Below, one piece after another: positions 53,876-63,236 of a DNA stretch of 64,000 nt. The DNA comes from F22 sp963668535. GTDB lineage: Bacteria > Bacteroidota > Bacteroidia > Bacteroidales > Bacteroidaceae. Under the pieces are notes generated by a model. It searched no databases. It was given only the letters and a program-made list of their open reading frames with translations, and was not told where the DNA came from. How positions within the stretch are numbered: the first letter of the stretch is position 1; each line of letters starts with the position of its first letter. The position numbers and the translations under genes are program-made. The stretch is taken from NCBI GenBank assembly GCA_963668535.1, contig OY764867.1, positions 1 to 64,000 on the forward strand, in the 5' to 3' direction.

Positions 53876-56500
53876 CTACTTCGGCACATTCCCACGATAC
53901 GTATCAAACCTCTTAAAATCACACCCAGCATTCGTGTTATTACACTTCACCAGCTTATACCGATCACCATTCTTACGATACCCCTCACGATACACATACA
54001 ATTCCCCATCTTGGCATCTAGGACAAAGCTTTGAAGACTGTGAGAGCTTCTGAACAATCTCCTTCATAAACACAGAGTAATTGTCTTGGTCATACACAAA
54101 AGTGACTTTCTTTCTAGCTCGTGTCATAGCCACATAAAAGAGGCGTCTTTCCTCACCGTACTGGTAGCTATCAGCCTCACTCAACAAATAGTTCAGAATA
54201 AGGTCATCTGCTACTTTGGATGGGAATCCGTAGATACCTGTATCGCAGTTTGCAATGATAATATGGTCAGCTTCTAGCCCTTTGGCAGAATGTACTGACA
54301 TAAATTCATAGGCGCGACCTTTGTACTTGATTTTATTGAACTTATCGTCTACAATAAATGGTGCCCCGTTAAACCTTTGTATATCAAAGTTATAGCGTCC
54401 TAGGATAAGCACACTATCGTCTGTGGGAAATGTATCGAATACTTTCTGCAGTTCTGTACGGAAATTGATGTTATCGTCGTCTTGCACAAAAGGGATGGCC
54501 ACAAATTCTGTTTTGTTGCCTTTTATTGCCTGAATCCGTTTGGTCTCCTGGTTAGGATTCTGTTGAATAAACATAGAGGATACATCAATCAGCGGATTAC
54601 CGAATCGGTAAGTCGTTTCAATCTTACACTTTTCGGTGTATCCGAAGTACTCTTCAAAATCTCTAAAGAGGCCTATATCGCTTCCTGCAAAACGATAAAT
54701 AGACTGCCAGTCATCTCCTACACAATACACGTGAGAAGTATGCTCCCGCAAAGACTGAATAAACTTATACTTATCGATAGAGGTGTCTTGAAACTCGTCG
54801 ATGATAATATAATCGTAGGTACTGATAGGTCGATCGAGATTGATGGCTGTGGCATCAATAATACAGTCGGCAAAATCAGATTCACCTTTTGCACGCATAA
54901 TTTCGGTGTAACGAGTATAAACTGGTGCGATGATATGATCTAACAAAAAGAGATTTCTATCTTTTGTGTAGGTATCGACTTCTGCTTCAATGAGTCTTCT
55001 GATATCTTCAAGAGATTGTAAGCTAGATTTAAGCAGGGCAATAAATGTCTCAATCAAATTGAGGATACTCCCCTCCCACTGCTTATCTCGCTTACTGATC
55101 ATTGCATTTAGCTCCGTAGCACTGCGTTCTTTATATGGAACACCATGCTTATCTAAGGCTTTAAAAAGTCTCTTTCTTAAAGTTTTGTGTTTAAAATCGG
55201 CACTAAACGTTTCAATCAACTTGGTTTTGTATCTCCTATGTACACCACGTTTCCACTGAATACCCGCATTGTACTTCTTATTGGCTTCATGCCAGCCACC
55301 TGGGTAACCATCACCAAACCAACTAGGCACACGACCATTCTTGTCGATACCAAAGTGCTCTAGGTACAGACGTTGTCTTTTACGATTATGGTCATAATAG
55401 TAGATGGAGAAGTCGGGGTAATATCGACCATAGGCAGAATTGGATGTGTCTACTTGGTACTGCTCCTCATAGCGGAACTGAATGCCATATTGAGTCAATA
55501 GATTACAAAGTATATTCTCCTCCTCGCTACGTGTGTATATGGGTCTATTGTCCATATCATTGAAAGCGCATCGTATTCCGTACTTCTTTCGTTCACGGAA
55601 ATAATCCACACTAGTCTTAGCATCAAAATCGCCCAGTGTGGGTTTGAGGTAATACAAATAAAACAAGTTGAGGTGACGAATGTAGTTAGGTTTCTGAGCT
55701 CTGACGTCGTTAAACGCAGCTCGTATCGATGTAGTAGCAGTGATCGTTGGTTTGGTGCCTCTATGCAAACCTATAATATCCATAGCCAGTGAATGAAACG
55801 TACTGGCGTGCACATGGCTATTCTTAATCTTTTTCTTGAGAGTATTCGCAGCATTTCGAGTGAAAGTAACCAGTAAGATTCTTGTCGGATCTACACGCTG
55901 CTGCTCAAGTAGATATCTCACTTTACCTACGATAGTTGTAGTCTTACCACACCCTGCCCCAGCGATAACTAGGACATTGTCTTCATTGGTTATAATGGCT
56001 TCTCGTTGTTGATCACTCAATGGATGACTGAAAAGAGTATCAAAGTAGTCTTTCTGAAATTTCAGCTCTTCACGCTTAAAGTTTTCGTTGCTTTCTTTTC
56101 TGAGCTTTTCTGCATTGGTATATTTCTTTATGAATTCGACACAGTTAGTTCTCTGCTCTACAGGGATGTGTATGAGGGGTGAATTCTTGGACTTTTTATA
56201 CAAATCCTGATACTTCTCCTGGTACGTTTGGATATCAGTATAAGAACAGAATCTGGACTCTGAAAGTATCTTAGAAAGTTCGTGCAGAGCGATATTAATC
56301 TTCTCATAGTCGGACACTTCAAGTGGATCGGTTGTCTCGTTATTGTCTGATTCGTTGTCGTTGTTATTGTTCTTTTTAGATTTCTTATTCCGCACTTTCC
56401 CTGTATAGTCAACAAGGGCTATGAAGCCTATAATGAGGGCTAACCATATGGCTGTGGCAATGAAGCCACTGAAAAGTTTGGATAGTATGTCTTGGAACAT
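53876..56500 (-). CDS. Membrane-anchored UvrD/HelD-like helicase with C-terminal zinc ribbon
   Basis: 874 aa superfamily 1 helicase. An N-terminal membrane helix (residues about 12-31, GFIATAIWLALIIGFIALVD) and a polar linker rich in N/D/K precede the motor: Walker A GAGCGKTT (181-188), DEFQDTS (motif II), GDDWQSIYRFAGSD (motif III), FMSVHSAKGLEADHIIIANC and RRLFYVAMTRARKK. The insert YYPDFSIYYYDHNRKRQRLY-LEHFGID is typical of helicase IV-type proteins. The C-terminus is a topoisomerase-type zinc ribbon (CPRCQDGELY ... CNNTNAGCD). Attachment to the membrane is unusual for this class. Confidence 0.9.
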   Translation of the reverse strand: MFQDILSKLFSGFIATAIWLALIIGFIALVDYTGKVRNKKSKKNNNNDNESDNNETTDPLEVSDYEKINIALHELSKILSESRFCSYTDIQTYQEKYQDLYKKSKNSPLIHIPVEQRTNCVEFIKKYTNAEKLRKESNENFKREELKFQKDYFDTLFSHPLSDQQREAIITNEDNVLVIAGAGCGKTTTIVGKVRYLLEQQRVDPTRILLVTFTRNAANTLKKKIKNSHVHASTFHSLAMDIIGLHRGTKPTITATTSIRAAFNDVRAQKPNYIRHLNLFYLYYLKPTLGDFDAKTSVDYFRERKKYGIRCAFNDMDNRPIYTRSEEENILCNLLTQYGIQFRYEEQYQVDTSNSAYGRYYPDFSIYYYDHNRKRQRLYLEHFGIDKNGRVPSWFGDGYPGGWHEANKKYNAGIQWKRGVHRRYKTKLIETFSADFKHKTLRKRLFKALDKHGVPYKERSATELNAMISKRDKQWEGSILNLIETFIALLKSSLQSLEDIRRLIEAEVDTYTKDRNLFLLDHIIAPVYTRYTEIMRAKGESDFADCIIDATAINLDRPISTYDYIIIDEFQDTSIDKYKFIQSLREHTSHVYCVGDDWQSIYRFAGSDIGLFRDFEEYFGYTEKCKIETTYRFGNPLIDVSSMFIQQNPNQETKRIQAIKGNKTEFVAIPFVQDDDNINFRTELQKVFDTFPTDDSVLILGRYNFDIQRFNGAPFIVDDKFNKIKYKGRAYEFMSVHSAKGLEADHIIIANCDTGIYGFPSKVADDLILNYLLSEADSYQYGEERRLFYVAMTRARKKVTFVYDQDNYSVFMKEIVQKLSQSSKLCPRCQDGELYVYREGYRKNGDRYKLVKCNNTNAGCDFKRFDTYRGNVPK

Positions 56501-56630
56501 GGGGGTAAATATTTAGGTCTTACAAAGGTAAGGGAATTCTTTGTAAAGGCATAATTTCTATTGAAAAGAAGGGTGGAAAGCCCTAGAAGGAAACTGTAAA
56601 ATGAACTATTGAAACAAGCATTGTTATAAT

Positions 56631-56757
56631 AATGGTCGAAAAATATCCTTTCTTTGCGAATGATCCGAAATATGGGGGACAGTATACAATGTTAACCTAT
56701 CAAGTGGACGAACCATTTCTTAAAGGAGGGTATATGTGGCCCTAAAATAGGGGGACA
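56631..56757. mobile_element. Two IS3 end fragments side by side
   Basis: The piece 56631-56681 matches the orfA-side end of the IS3 remnant at 31333-32240 (aatggtcgaaaaatatc... to ...atgggggaca). The piece 56691-56757 matches the orfB-side end, here inverted (gttaacctat... to ...cctaaaataggggggaca-like). Both point the same way, so they come from two insertions or a rearrangement rather than from one internally deleted copy. The second one truncates the helicase fragment next to it. Confidence 0.8.
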
Positions 56758-57383
56758 TTATACTCTTTGAACTTAAACTCGACAGGTAATTCTACTAATT
56801 GACTCAATAAAGATGCTTGAAATTTTTCAGTTGAAAGACGTTCTACTTGAGCTTTAGGTAAATTATATTCATCAAAAATATCATCTTCAATAATTGCACG
56901 ACTAAATTCAGTCAAGTTTAAATCCAGTTCAACATTATTATCCAACATAGAAGACTCATTTATAGAAACTTTATTTCTAAATAGTGTTCGTAAAGATGAC
57001 ATAGCAGTGTTATTTCTGAAAACAACTAAGCCAACATCTAGCTTATTCTCTGCTTTTGATCTACCAGCTCGTCCAATAAGATTCATTACAGAAAGAGGCT
57101 TACTCTTTTCAAACCTATCTATAACAACTGCATCAAAAGGCATATTAATGCCTTGAACTAATGTTGAAGTAGCAAAACAGATTCTACATAACTTATTCTT
57201 TGTATAATCTTCAAAAACCTGCCGTATATGTAATGGTAACGAGCCATGATGAATAATAACACCTCTTTTAAGATTATCTTGCATTTGTGAATAAAATTCG
57301 CCTGATTTAAAAGCACCTGCACCAGTATATTTTTTTAATCTATCTTGGTAAACTGCATACTCATTACTTTCAAGTGGTGTATA
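56742..57383 (-). pseudogene. Fragment of a DEAD/DEAH-type (Ski2-like) helicase
   Basis: Open on the minus strand from 57383 and joined to an IS3 end at 56757 (last residues YNVPLF belong to the IS). HHGSLPLHIRQVFEDYTKNK, CFATSTLVQGINMPFDAVVI and NLIGRAGRSKAENKLDVGLV are motifs IV-VI of a superfamily 2 helicase of the Ski2/Brr2 kind, such as those found in defence loci. Motor domain 1 with Walker A and B is absent. Not functional. Confidence 0.8.
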
Positions 57384-57525
57384 TTACACCTCGACGCTTG
57401 CGTGCCCGCTTTTGGCGGTACACTCCTATTCTGTCGACTAGGACGATAAAGGCTATAATGAGGGCTAACCACCAGATTGTGGTAAAAAATCCTTGAAGTA
57501 TATTTGTGAAGAAGTCATTGAGCAT
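57370..57525 (-). pseudogene. N-terminal fragment of a paralogue of the membrane-anchored helicase
   Basis: From ATG 57525 the frame reads MLNDFFTNILQGFFTTIWWL followed by ALIIAFIVLVDRIGVYRQKR, clearly like the first 45 residues of the helicase at 53876-56500 (ATAIWLALIIGFIALVDYTG). It stops at 57370, where it meets the unrelated helicase fragment. So a second gene of this type once stood here and only its membrane anchor is left. Confidence 0.75.
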
Positions 57526-57582
57526 TTCGAGTAAATGATTGTTTAGTGAACAAAGATAGTGAAAATTCGTATTATTTGGCAC

Positions 57583-57890
57583 TGCAATTATCCGAATTTT
57601 CCCAACGCAGACGTGCTATCTTCCTAAAAGAATCACCCTCAGCTATCAAACGACTTTTTATTTCATCCGCTTACATACCAATACCCATTTAGGTATCGGG
57701 GACACAAATAGATTGCCTCTTTTTTGGAGGGGGAAGCACTTAATATGATGCATTTACGTTGCACAAATAAGGGGCTTTTTACTTGCACATTACATGGCTT
57801 TACAGTCTCTTCCTCTAAGTGCACATATACAGTTCATGATAGACTAGACACGCACTCTTTATTATCGTACAAGGCTAAGAGGTTTAATTA
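57583..57890. mobile_element. Intergenic region with a solo IS21 end
   Basis: 57690-57794 carries 'gacacaaatagattgcctctttttt' -like and 'gcacaaataaggggctttttact'-like blocks; its last 33 nt (57762-57794) are identical to 2419-2451. No istA or istB sequence is attached. The rest of the gap has no feature I can support. Confidence 0.6.
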
Positions 57891-58409
57891 TTAGTTATTT
57901 AATGAACAAAATTTATTTAGCCCTTTTTCTAATATAAGCGCAGTCATAGCAATAACAAGATTTCCTCCGTTACTAAATTCTGTGCTTTTGGATAAAATTA
58001 AATATATCGCAAGAAATATTTCTCTAGTGTTACCATTAATCAAATCTGCAATTTTACTATTAACTTCTTTACCATTGCAGATTAAACTAAAAATCTTTTC
58101 TTTCGCACTTTCAAAATAAGTGACACCTATGGCTTCCTTTTCTTCATCATCTAATTCATTAGCTAATCCATCATTTAATTCATCAGGTGATTCAAAAGAC
58201 TCAAGGCTATTTAGTAGTTTTTGTTCTAAAAATCCCCCATCAAGTTCACTATGCCCAAATGGACCATCTAAACTTTGTAAGTTGTTTAATCGATTTTCAT
58301 TTAAGACTTCCTCACCAAGTTTTTTATACCAAAATGCATCATCCACATTTTTATTAAGAAGTGAGTTATAGTAACTATAAGCATCATTCTCGTTCAATAG
58401 TTCTCTCAT
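57891..58409 (-). CDS. Unrecognised acidic protein at the end of the Thoeris operon
   Basis: 172 aa. The first 110 residues are acidic and polar (SLESFESPDELNDGLANELD); the rest is more hydrophobic (TREIFLAIYLILSKS and GGNLVIAMTALILEKG), compatible with a weak membrane or protein contact. No family recognised. Starts 11 nt after the zinc-peptidase stop and has the same direction and AT content as the genes above it, so it is the last gene of the same transcript. It could be a regulator, inhibitor or substrate of that peptidase. Confidence 0.6.
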   Translation of the reverse strand: MRELLNENDAYSYYNSLLNKNVDDAFWYKKLGEEVLNENRLNNLQSLDGPFGHSELDGGFLEQKLLNSLESFESPDELNDGLANELDDEEKEAIGVTYFESAKEKIFSLICNGKEVNSKIADLINGNTREIFLAIYLILSKSTEFSNGGNLVIAMTALILEKGLNKFCSLNN

Positions 58410-58420
58410 AATTTGTTAAT

Positions 58421-59497
58421 CTATTCATTATTAGTAATTTCATACAAATCAGATACAATTCCGATGAAGTAGTTGAAAAGCCTTCTTTTCCATTGAAATG
58501 TTCTGTTTATTCTTTTTCTATTTATATTGAAGACATCATTTAGGCAAGAATCTAATTTTACGAACTCATTAATTGGAGACAATTCATTCATTAATCGTTC
58601 CAAGTAAACTTCTCTTTTGCTATTGCTTTCAGTTTCTTGCCCTTTCTTAAAAGTAATAATATATGATAGTATTGCAAAGAATATGCAAGGTGCATACAAA
58701 TAATACCTTCCATTTTCTATCATGTTAGCTAAAACTATCATCGATATAGCATCACATATATTTTCTTCGTTGGCCAAGATTTCTGGTAATAAATCTGAGC
58801 TATAGTACTTATTTAAAGAAAATCGATTTACTCCATATTCATGCAAAAGCAGATGGGAATATTCGTGTGCTACTACAAAAATTTCCATACCAAACAGCAA
58901 ACTATCATCTTCAGGTATTATAAATAATAGCGAAAAAGCATTAGTGTGATCTTTAAGCAAATGTGCAACACAGCTTCTGCGGAACATCCTATTAGAGTAC
59001 CACCCCAAAAACCTATCTTTCAAGTTGATTTTAGGCGCTTCTTGTTCTTTTATAGTAAATAATAGTTGTAAAGAGCGCGCCCACAAATGAGCATAATACG
59101 CTATTCCTGCAGAAATAATAATGTCACCATGATTTACTACATTAAGTGATGTTGCTTGGTCATTATTAAAGCCATGAGCACATTTTAATCGAATACTTTT
59201 CAATGGATTAGGAAACTCTTCAAGTCTTCTAATTGTTCTTTCAACATTTAAAAGATGTTCATCAAAAATAGGTTGATAGTTTAATCGCTTTATATTCCTA
59301 AGATAGTGCTTTTTAAAATCAGTTTTTTCAACGAATGCAATGAATCTAGCCAATGATTTCAACTTTGTTAATTTGTACACAAGCAATAAGGCCCAATGCC
59401 TTTTAATAAACCAGTGTCCGAAATCACACTCAAGATTAATGCAAGTTTTATGATATAACCACCTGCTTTCTTTTTTCACAAATGAGTCTCTTTTCAT
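58421..59497 (-). CDS. Zincin-type metallopeptidase associated with Thoeris
   Basis: 358 aa. FVVAHEYSHLLLHEYG carries the HExxH motif (H211, E212, H215), and NEENICDAISMIV supplies the expected third ligand and helix (E near 244). A hydrophobic helix (YLYAPCIFFAILSYIITF) follows, so it is possibly attached to the membrane. It overlaps thsB (4 nt) and is thus translated with it. Peptidases accompany several defence systems, where they cut an activator or toxin. Not a standard Thoeris component, hence of interest. Confidence 0.78.
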   Translation of the reverse strand: MKRDSFVKKESRWLYHKTCINLECDFGHWFIKRHWALLLVYKLTKLKSLARFIAFVEKTDFKKHYLRNIKRLNYQPIFDEHLLNVERTIRRLEEFPNPLKSIRLKCAHGFNNDQATSLNVVNHGDIIISAGIAYYAHLWARSLQLLFTIKEQEAPKINLKDRFLGWYSNRMFRRSCVAHLLKDHTNAFSLLFIIPEDDSLLFGMEIFVVAHEYSHLLLHEYGVNRFSLNKYYSSDLLPEILANEENICDAISMIVLANMIENGRYYLYAPCIFFAILSYIITFKKGQETESNSKREVYLERLMNELSPINEFVKLDSCLNDVFNINRKRINRTFQWKRRLFNYFIGIVSDLYEITNNE

Positions 59498-60105
59498 CTT
59501 TGTTTTATCAAATCATAACCCAATCCATTATTTTCACTTTTATCATAAGCATTTTCTATATACAAATCTGGATTAGCCAAAAATACATCCTCTTCCACGA
59601 AAGAAATAAAACTTCCAGAAAACTCATTGACACTCTGACAAGTCATGCATGAATATACTTTGGACTTTTGATTAAACCTGTTATTATTGATTATATCATG
59701 TACTAATTGTGTGTGATAAAAAGTATTGTTACAGCCATCACTCATTCGTGAATAATATTTAAACCAATCGTAGGTACCATGAACTTTCATGATTACACAT
59801 ACTACCCCATTTGTATGAGACGTTCGATTCTGTCTCACAATATTCTTCAATGAGTATTCTATTTCCCAGTCAATCCACTTGCTACTTTTCATATTTGGTG
59901 AGAGAATAACAACTGTTACAGAGGTTTTATACATCATATCAGCTAGCTTTCTCTTTATTGTCTCAGTTGTGAAATCAATTAAATCTGGTGATTGACTAGT
60001 TTCGCCTTGATAGTAGTGACCTTGTATACCTAACTTTCTAATTATTCTATCTCTCAAATCTCGAGCTTCGGAATATTTGTATGATATAAAAACATTGCGT
60101 GCCAT
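59494..60105 (-). CDS. thsB: Thoeris ThsB, DUF1863/TIR-like
   Basis: 203 aa. MARNVFISYKYSEARDLRDR is the beginning of the TIR-like DUF1863 fold. TVVILSPNMKSSKWIDWEIE provides the conserved W..WE. In Thoeris such proteins sense phage and make a cyclic ADP-ribose-type signal. The C-terminal half (YSCMTCQSVNEFSGSFISFV) is typical of longer family members. It lies 4 nt after thsA and overlaps the zinc peptidase gene. Confidence 0.85.
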   Translation of the reverse strand: MARNVFISYKYSEARDLRDRIIRKLGIQGHYYQGETSQSPDLIDFTTETIKRKLADMMYKTSVTVVILSPNMKSSKWIDWEIEYSLKNIVRQNRTSHTNGVVCVIMKVHGTYDWFKYYSRMSDGCNNTFYHTQLVHDIINNNRFNQKSKVYSCMTCQSVNEFSGSFISFVEEDVFLANPDLYIENAYDKSENNGLGYDLIKQR

Positions 60106-60109
60106 ATAA

Positions 60110-61555
60110 TTATTTTATTAGTTGTTTTATTAATTCTATTGTGTGATGTTGTATCTCGTCTAAAGCTAGACTTGAATTTCCTATTGCATCAAAATGCTCT
60201 AAATAGGTAGAATTACTGGGATTCGTTTCTGACATTTTCTGTTTCTCATTTTTCCATAATTCTTCTGCCATATAACCAGTAGCACCAATAGGGAGTAGTA
60301 TATTACCTTGTTTTTCAGATATTTCATATTCTTTATACACTCCATCAGCATTCTCAATTTTTTCGCTCTTTAGTTTGTTTCCTAAGAGAAAAATAGAGAT
60401 ACCACTATAATTAATCATATCTCTTCGGTATGATTCCCATAGTGCTTTATCTCGCGAATTCCCTCTAGGAAATGGGCGCAAAACAAGCTGATCATGTAAC
60501 TGTTGTCTATCAACATTATATATTTGATTTAATGCACCTGAGATAACAGAATCACCAATTCCTTTACCAACACCAGTGACGATTCTACATCCCTCTTTAA
60601 TTAAAGCTCCACTTAATTTTGAAATAAAATTGTGATACGCTTCAGGACCTAATTCTCCATACTCTTCAGCACTACCTGAAATGTAAACAGTCTTATTTCT
60701 GTATATTCTCTCGATTTCAGAGAGAATATCAGTGATTTCTCTATATGAATCGACTAACAGTGTTTCAATACCATATCGCTTCAAATCATTTATAAAGTAT
60801 TGTTGCTTAATACGCTGATAATTGTATTCATCTTCGACATCATATTCATCTTCGCACACGCTCTTCAATATATAATAGTGCTTTCTAGGGTTATCTTTTA
60901 ATTCAACACGAACACGACTTAAAATATAGTTCAGATTAGGATCTGCAAAACTGAACCCCAAAAACAAAAATGTCTTTGATACTAAATCACCACTAAGCGC
61001 ACGTATGTAAGCATCGTGTGTCCTATAATATTCCTCATAATCTTGACGAATCAAAATTGTGTTACCTGGCTGATCAACGTCTCCATGCATTTTATATACA
61101 ATCGCATCTCGTCCTCTTATTGTAATTGCTAAATCATCTGTACTTACTTTTGCATCGACGATTTTACCAACGTTACGTAAAGATTTTTCTATAAGCTGAT
61201 CATAGTTTGTTGTCCAATATGTTGATATTGGTAATCTAGAAAGTATTTCATGATTTATATTAGGCTCTACACCATGGTGAAACTTGTTAGCTATTAATTG
61301 GTTTATGTCATTTTTTCCTCCAGCTGTTTCATTCACGTAGTATTGAGCTGCTGCTACAAGATCATCTTCTCGATGCACATCGAGATTCAATTCGGTGACC
61401 ATGTCTTTCAAAAGTGTTTTCCAATCTACACTTCCAGATGCTAGAGAAAAACCAGCACCAGCAAAAATAGCTGCATTGTTTTCTGTAATTTCAGATAAGA
61501 AGCTTTTAATAAATGTATCTTTAGTAAGTATCATCTTCCTTATTTTTTGAACCAT
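60110..61555 (-). CDS. thsA: Thoeris effector ThsA (SIR2-SLOG)
   Basis: 481 aa. The N-terminal SIR2-like NADase has AAIFAGAGFSLASGSVDWKT, TYWTTNYDQLIEKSL and YKMHGDVDQP. The C-terminal half is a SLOG domain (KTVYISGSAEEYGELGPEAY, RIVTGVGKGIGDSVISGALN) that binds the signal made by the ThsB proteins and switches on NAD+ depletion. Full length. Start 61555 overlaps the TIR gene by 16 nt; ATG 61534 (MILTKDTFIK) is an alternative giving no overlap. Confidence 0.93.
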   Translation of the reverse strand: MVQKIRKMILTKDTFIKSFLSEITENNAAIFAGAGFSLASGSVDWKTLLKDMVTELNLDVHREDDLVAAAQYYVNETAGGKNDINQLIANKFHHGVEPNINHEILSRLPISTYWTTNYDQLIEKSLRNVGKIVDAKVSTDDLAITIRGRDAIVYKMHGDVDQPGNTILIRQDYEEYYRTHDAYIRALSGDLVSKTFLFLGFSFADPNLNYILSRVRVELKDNPRKHYYILKSVCEDEYDVEDEYNYQRIKQQYFINDLKRYGIETLLVDSYREITDILSEIERIYRNKTVYISGSAEEYGELGPEAYHNFISKLSGALIKEGCRIVTGVGKGIGDSVISGALNQIYNVDRQQLHDQLVLRPFPRGNSRDKALWESYRRDMINYSGISIFLLGNKLKSEKIENADGVYKEYEISEKQGNILLPIGATGYMAEELWKNEKQKMSETNPSNSTYLEHFDAIGNSSLALDEIQHHTIELIKQLIK

Positions 61556-62136
61556 TTCGATAATGAAGTGATTGTTCGTGAACTATTCGCATTCCTTGTT
61601 ACGACATAATAATCTGCTTTTACTAACGTGTTATCAGTGTATTTTTCGTGGCCCAAATATTTTGATATATATGGGTAAATGTTTAAGTACTCACTCCCTT
61701 TATAAAGTAAATTTGAACCTCTTTTTTTCTTGATTGGGAGAATAGCTATTTTATCCTTATACTTTTTTGCATCTCCATAACCTAACTCCCAATTACACCA
61801 CTTTGATTCAATTGCATCATCTGTTGCTAATAGAATAAAACGATCACATTTATCTATAATAGCTTTAATTCTTGTTGCCGTTTCAGGTGAAGTTCTATCA
61901 GGCATTGCAGAATCCTCACTATCAATGTAAATATCGATATTATACCTTGAACGTAGAAAACCTATTATTTCTTTGACCTCTTCAAGATCCGAATGTTTAT
62001 GTGATAAAAACACAGTCGTTTTATAAGTGGAAATCTCCCCTCTTGAAAATGATCTTGATTCGTTAACAATATCATTAATTGCACTATCATTGATTCCAAA
62101 ATTCCTAAAATACCCACTTTCAAAAATATCAATCAT
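61540..62136 (-). CDS. thsB: Second Thoeris ThsB-type protein, TIR domain
   Basis: 198 aa. After about 35 residues comes a TIR domain: KTTVFLSHKHSDLEEVKEII, IDIYIDSEDSAMPDRTSPET, RFILLATDDAIESKWCNWEL and GYGDAKKYKDKIAILPIKKK; the glutamate in WCNWELGYG is the likely catalytic residue. It differs in subtype from the DUF1863 protein on the other side of thsA. Several ThsB proteins with one ThsA are known and broaden the phage range. It is directly before thsA. Confidence 0.88.
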   Translation of the reverse strand: MIDIFESGYFRNFGINDSAINDIVNESRSFSRGEISTYKTTVFLSHKHSDLEEVKEIIGFLRSRYNIDIYIDSEDSAMPDRTSPETATRIKAIIDKCDRFILLATDDAIESKWCNWELGYGDAKKYKDKIAILPIKKKRGSNLLYKGSEYLNIYPYISKYLGHEKYTDNTLVKADYYVVTRNANSSRTITSLSKWFKK

Positions 62137-62145
62137 AAGATGTAA

Positions 62146-62877
62146 TTATATTTTTTGTTTGAAAACTTTGATTACGTATTTCATATAGCTTGATGCTAAA
62201 TCAAATATCAAATCAATTTCTAACTCTGCTACTTTACTATTATGTTTAACGTGTTCATTTTGATACTTTGCAAACAAATCCACTAATCGAGTAAACGCAT
62301 TTCTTAGCTCAGAAGATTGCTCTTGTTCTTTTAAGAAATTACCTAAATTTGATCGTTGCTTCTCCAATGTAGCGTTATTATTGAGTATATTTTGTAATAG
62401 CTTTTCAAAGGACAACCTCAAATCATCCAATGTATTTCTTTCGAATATATTATTCTTATATTTTGCGAGTGCTTGATTATACAAGTTGAATGATTCTTGA
62501 AACTCTTGAAGCCAATGAACTGTTTCATTTATTAGTTCAACATTAACATAGTCTGGTAGAGTTGAAAGTTTTTCACCATAACGAGATATTAATTGAATTT
62601 TTAGTTTTTGAACATCCTCTCGATCTCTCATGTAATCAAGATTACATAAATCTAGAATTATTTTATATTGCTGTTCTGGGCTAAAGCACAACAAATTTTC
62701 TTTTAATGCAGTTCTCTTGTTTTTCATGTCTTCAAAAGGACACTCTGCATTTGGAATTTTTTTGTTGTATTCCACAGCATAAGCCACGCACAGTTTGGCT
62801 ATTATAGATCCAGTTAGATTCCCTTCTGTGTTGGCAAGTATATCAGAAGCATATTTAATAAATAAGTGTGGTATCAT
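62146..62877 (-). CDS. Helical protein, possible AbiJ/HEPN-like, upstream of Thoeris
   Basis: 243 aa. The start (LTGSIIAKLCVAYAVEYNKK, then IPNAECPFEDMKNKRTALKE) looks like the N-terminal region of some abortive-infection proteins. The middle is helical/coiled (NILNNNATLEKQRSNLGNFL), and the C-terminal FAKYQNEHVKHNSKVAELEI-DLIFDLASSYMKYVI resembles an AbiC/HEPN-like helical bundle with 'EHVKH' where those have RN...H. This likeness is weak. 9 nt before the TIR gene, 4-nt overlap with its own upstream neighbour. Confidence 0.55.
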   Translation of the reverse strand: MIPHLFIKYASDILANTEGNLTGSIIAKLCVAYAVEYNKKIPNAECPFEDMKNKRTALKENLLCFSPEQQYKIILDLCNLDYMRDREDVQKLKIQLISRYGEKLSTLPDYVNVELINETVHWLQEFQESFNLYNQALAKYKNNIFERNTLDDLRLSFEKLLQNILNNNATLEKQRSNLGNFLKEQEQSSELRNAFTRLVDLFAKYQNEHVKHNSKVAELEIDLIFDLASSYMKYVIKVFKQKI

Positions 62878-63191
62878 TCCTCTATTTTTTTTAGTATGAT
62901 TTTTATAGTCTCAAAGTAATGATTTGCGAATCTTTTACCGTCAAATGTAGCTGGAACCATGCTGCGATCTGAATTTGTATACCAATTAAAAGCTCTAACA
63001 TACTCTCTTGCACGTGCCCATGATTCAGATACTGATTTTCCTTTGGTTTCGTAATCATTTAGAGCCGCATGGTCTAAGTTTAGTTCGTTGTATAATTCCA
63101 ATGCTGTTGTTATGCTTTTATATTTCCCTTCAAAGTAATGAATTGAAAAATCATGCATCTCAAATTCCTGTTGTCGTTCAAAATAACTCAT
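62874..63191 (-). CDS. Small unrecognised protein, first gene of the Thoeris operon
   Basis: 105 aa, soluble, mostly helical (KYKSITTALELYNELNLDHA, VSESWARAREYVRAFNWYTN). No domain recognised. It overlaps the next gene (62877) by 4 nt and is the first of seven genes running left without a gap over 12 nt. It starts 45 nt after the end of the HSDR_N-like gene. No clear TAnnTTTG box is seen in that gap. Confidence 0.6.
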   Translation of the reverse strand: MSYFERQQEFEMHDFSIHYFEGKYKSITTALELYNELNLDHAALNDYETKGKSVSESWARAREYVRAFNWYTNSDRSMVPATFDGKRFANHYFETIKIILKKIEE

Positions 63192-63236
63192 AAGTTCATA
63201 GTTTTAAATTGTTAGCAATCTGTAGTTCACTTAGTT

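Noticed and set aside
56631..56757. MITE formed from the IS3 ends
   Set aside because: A MITE would have its ends in inverse orientation; here both point right, so they are from two insertions or a rearrangement.
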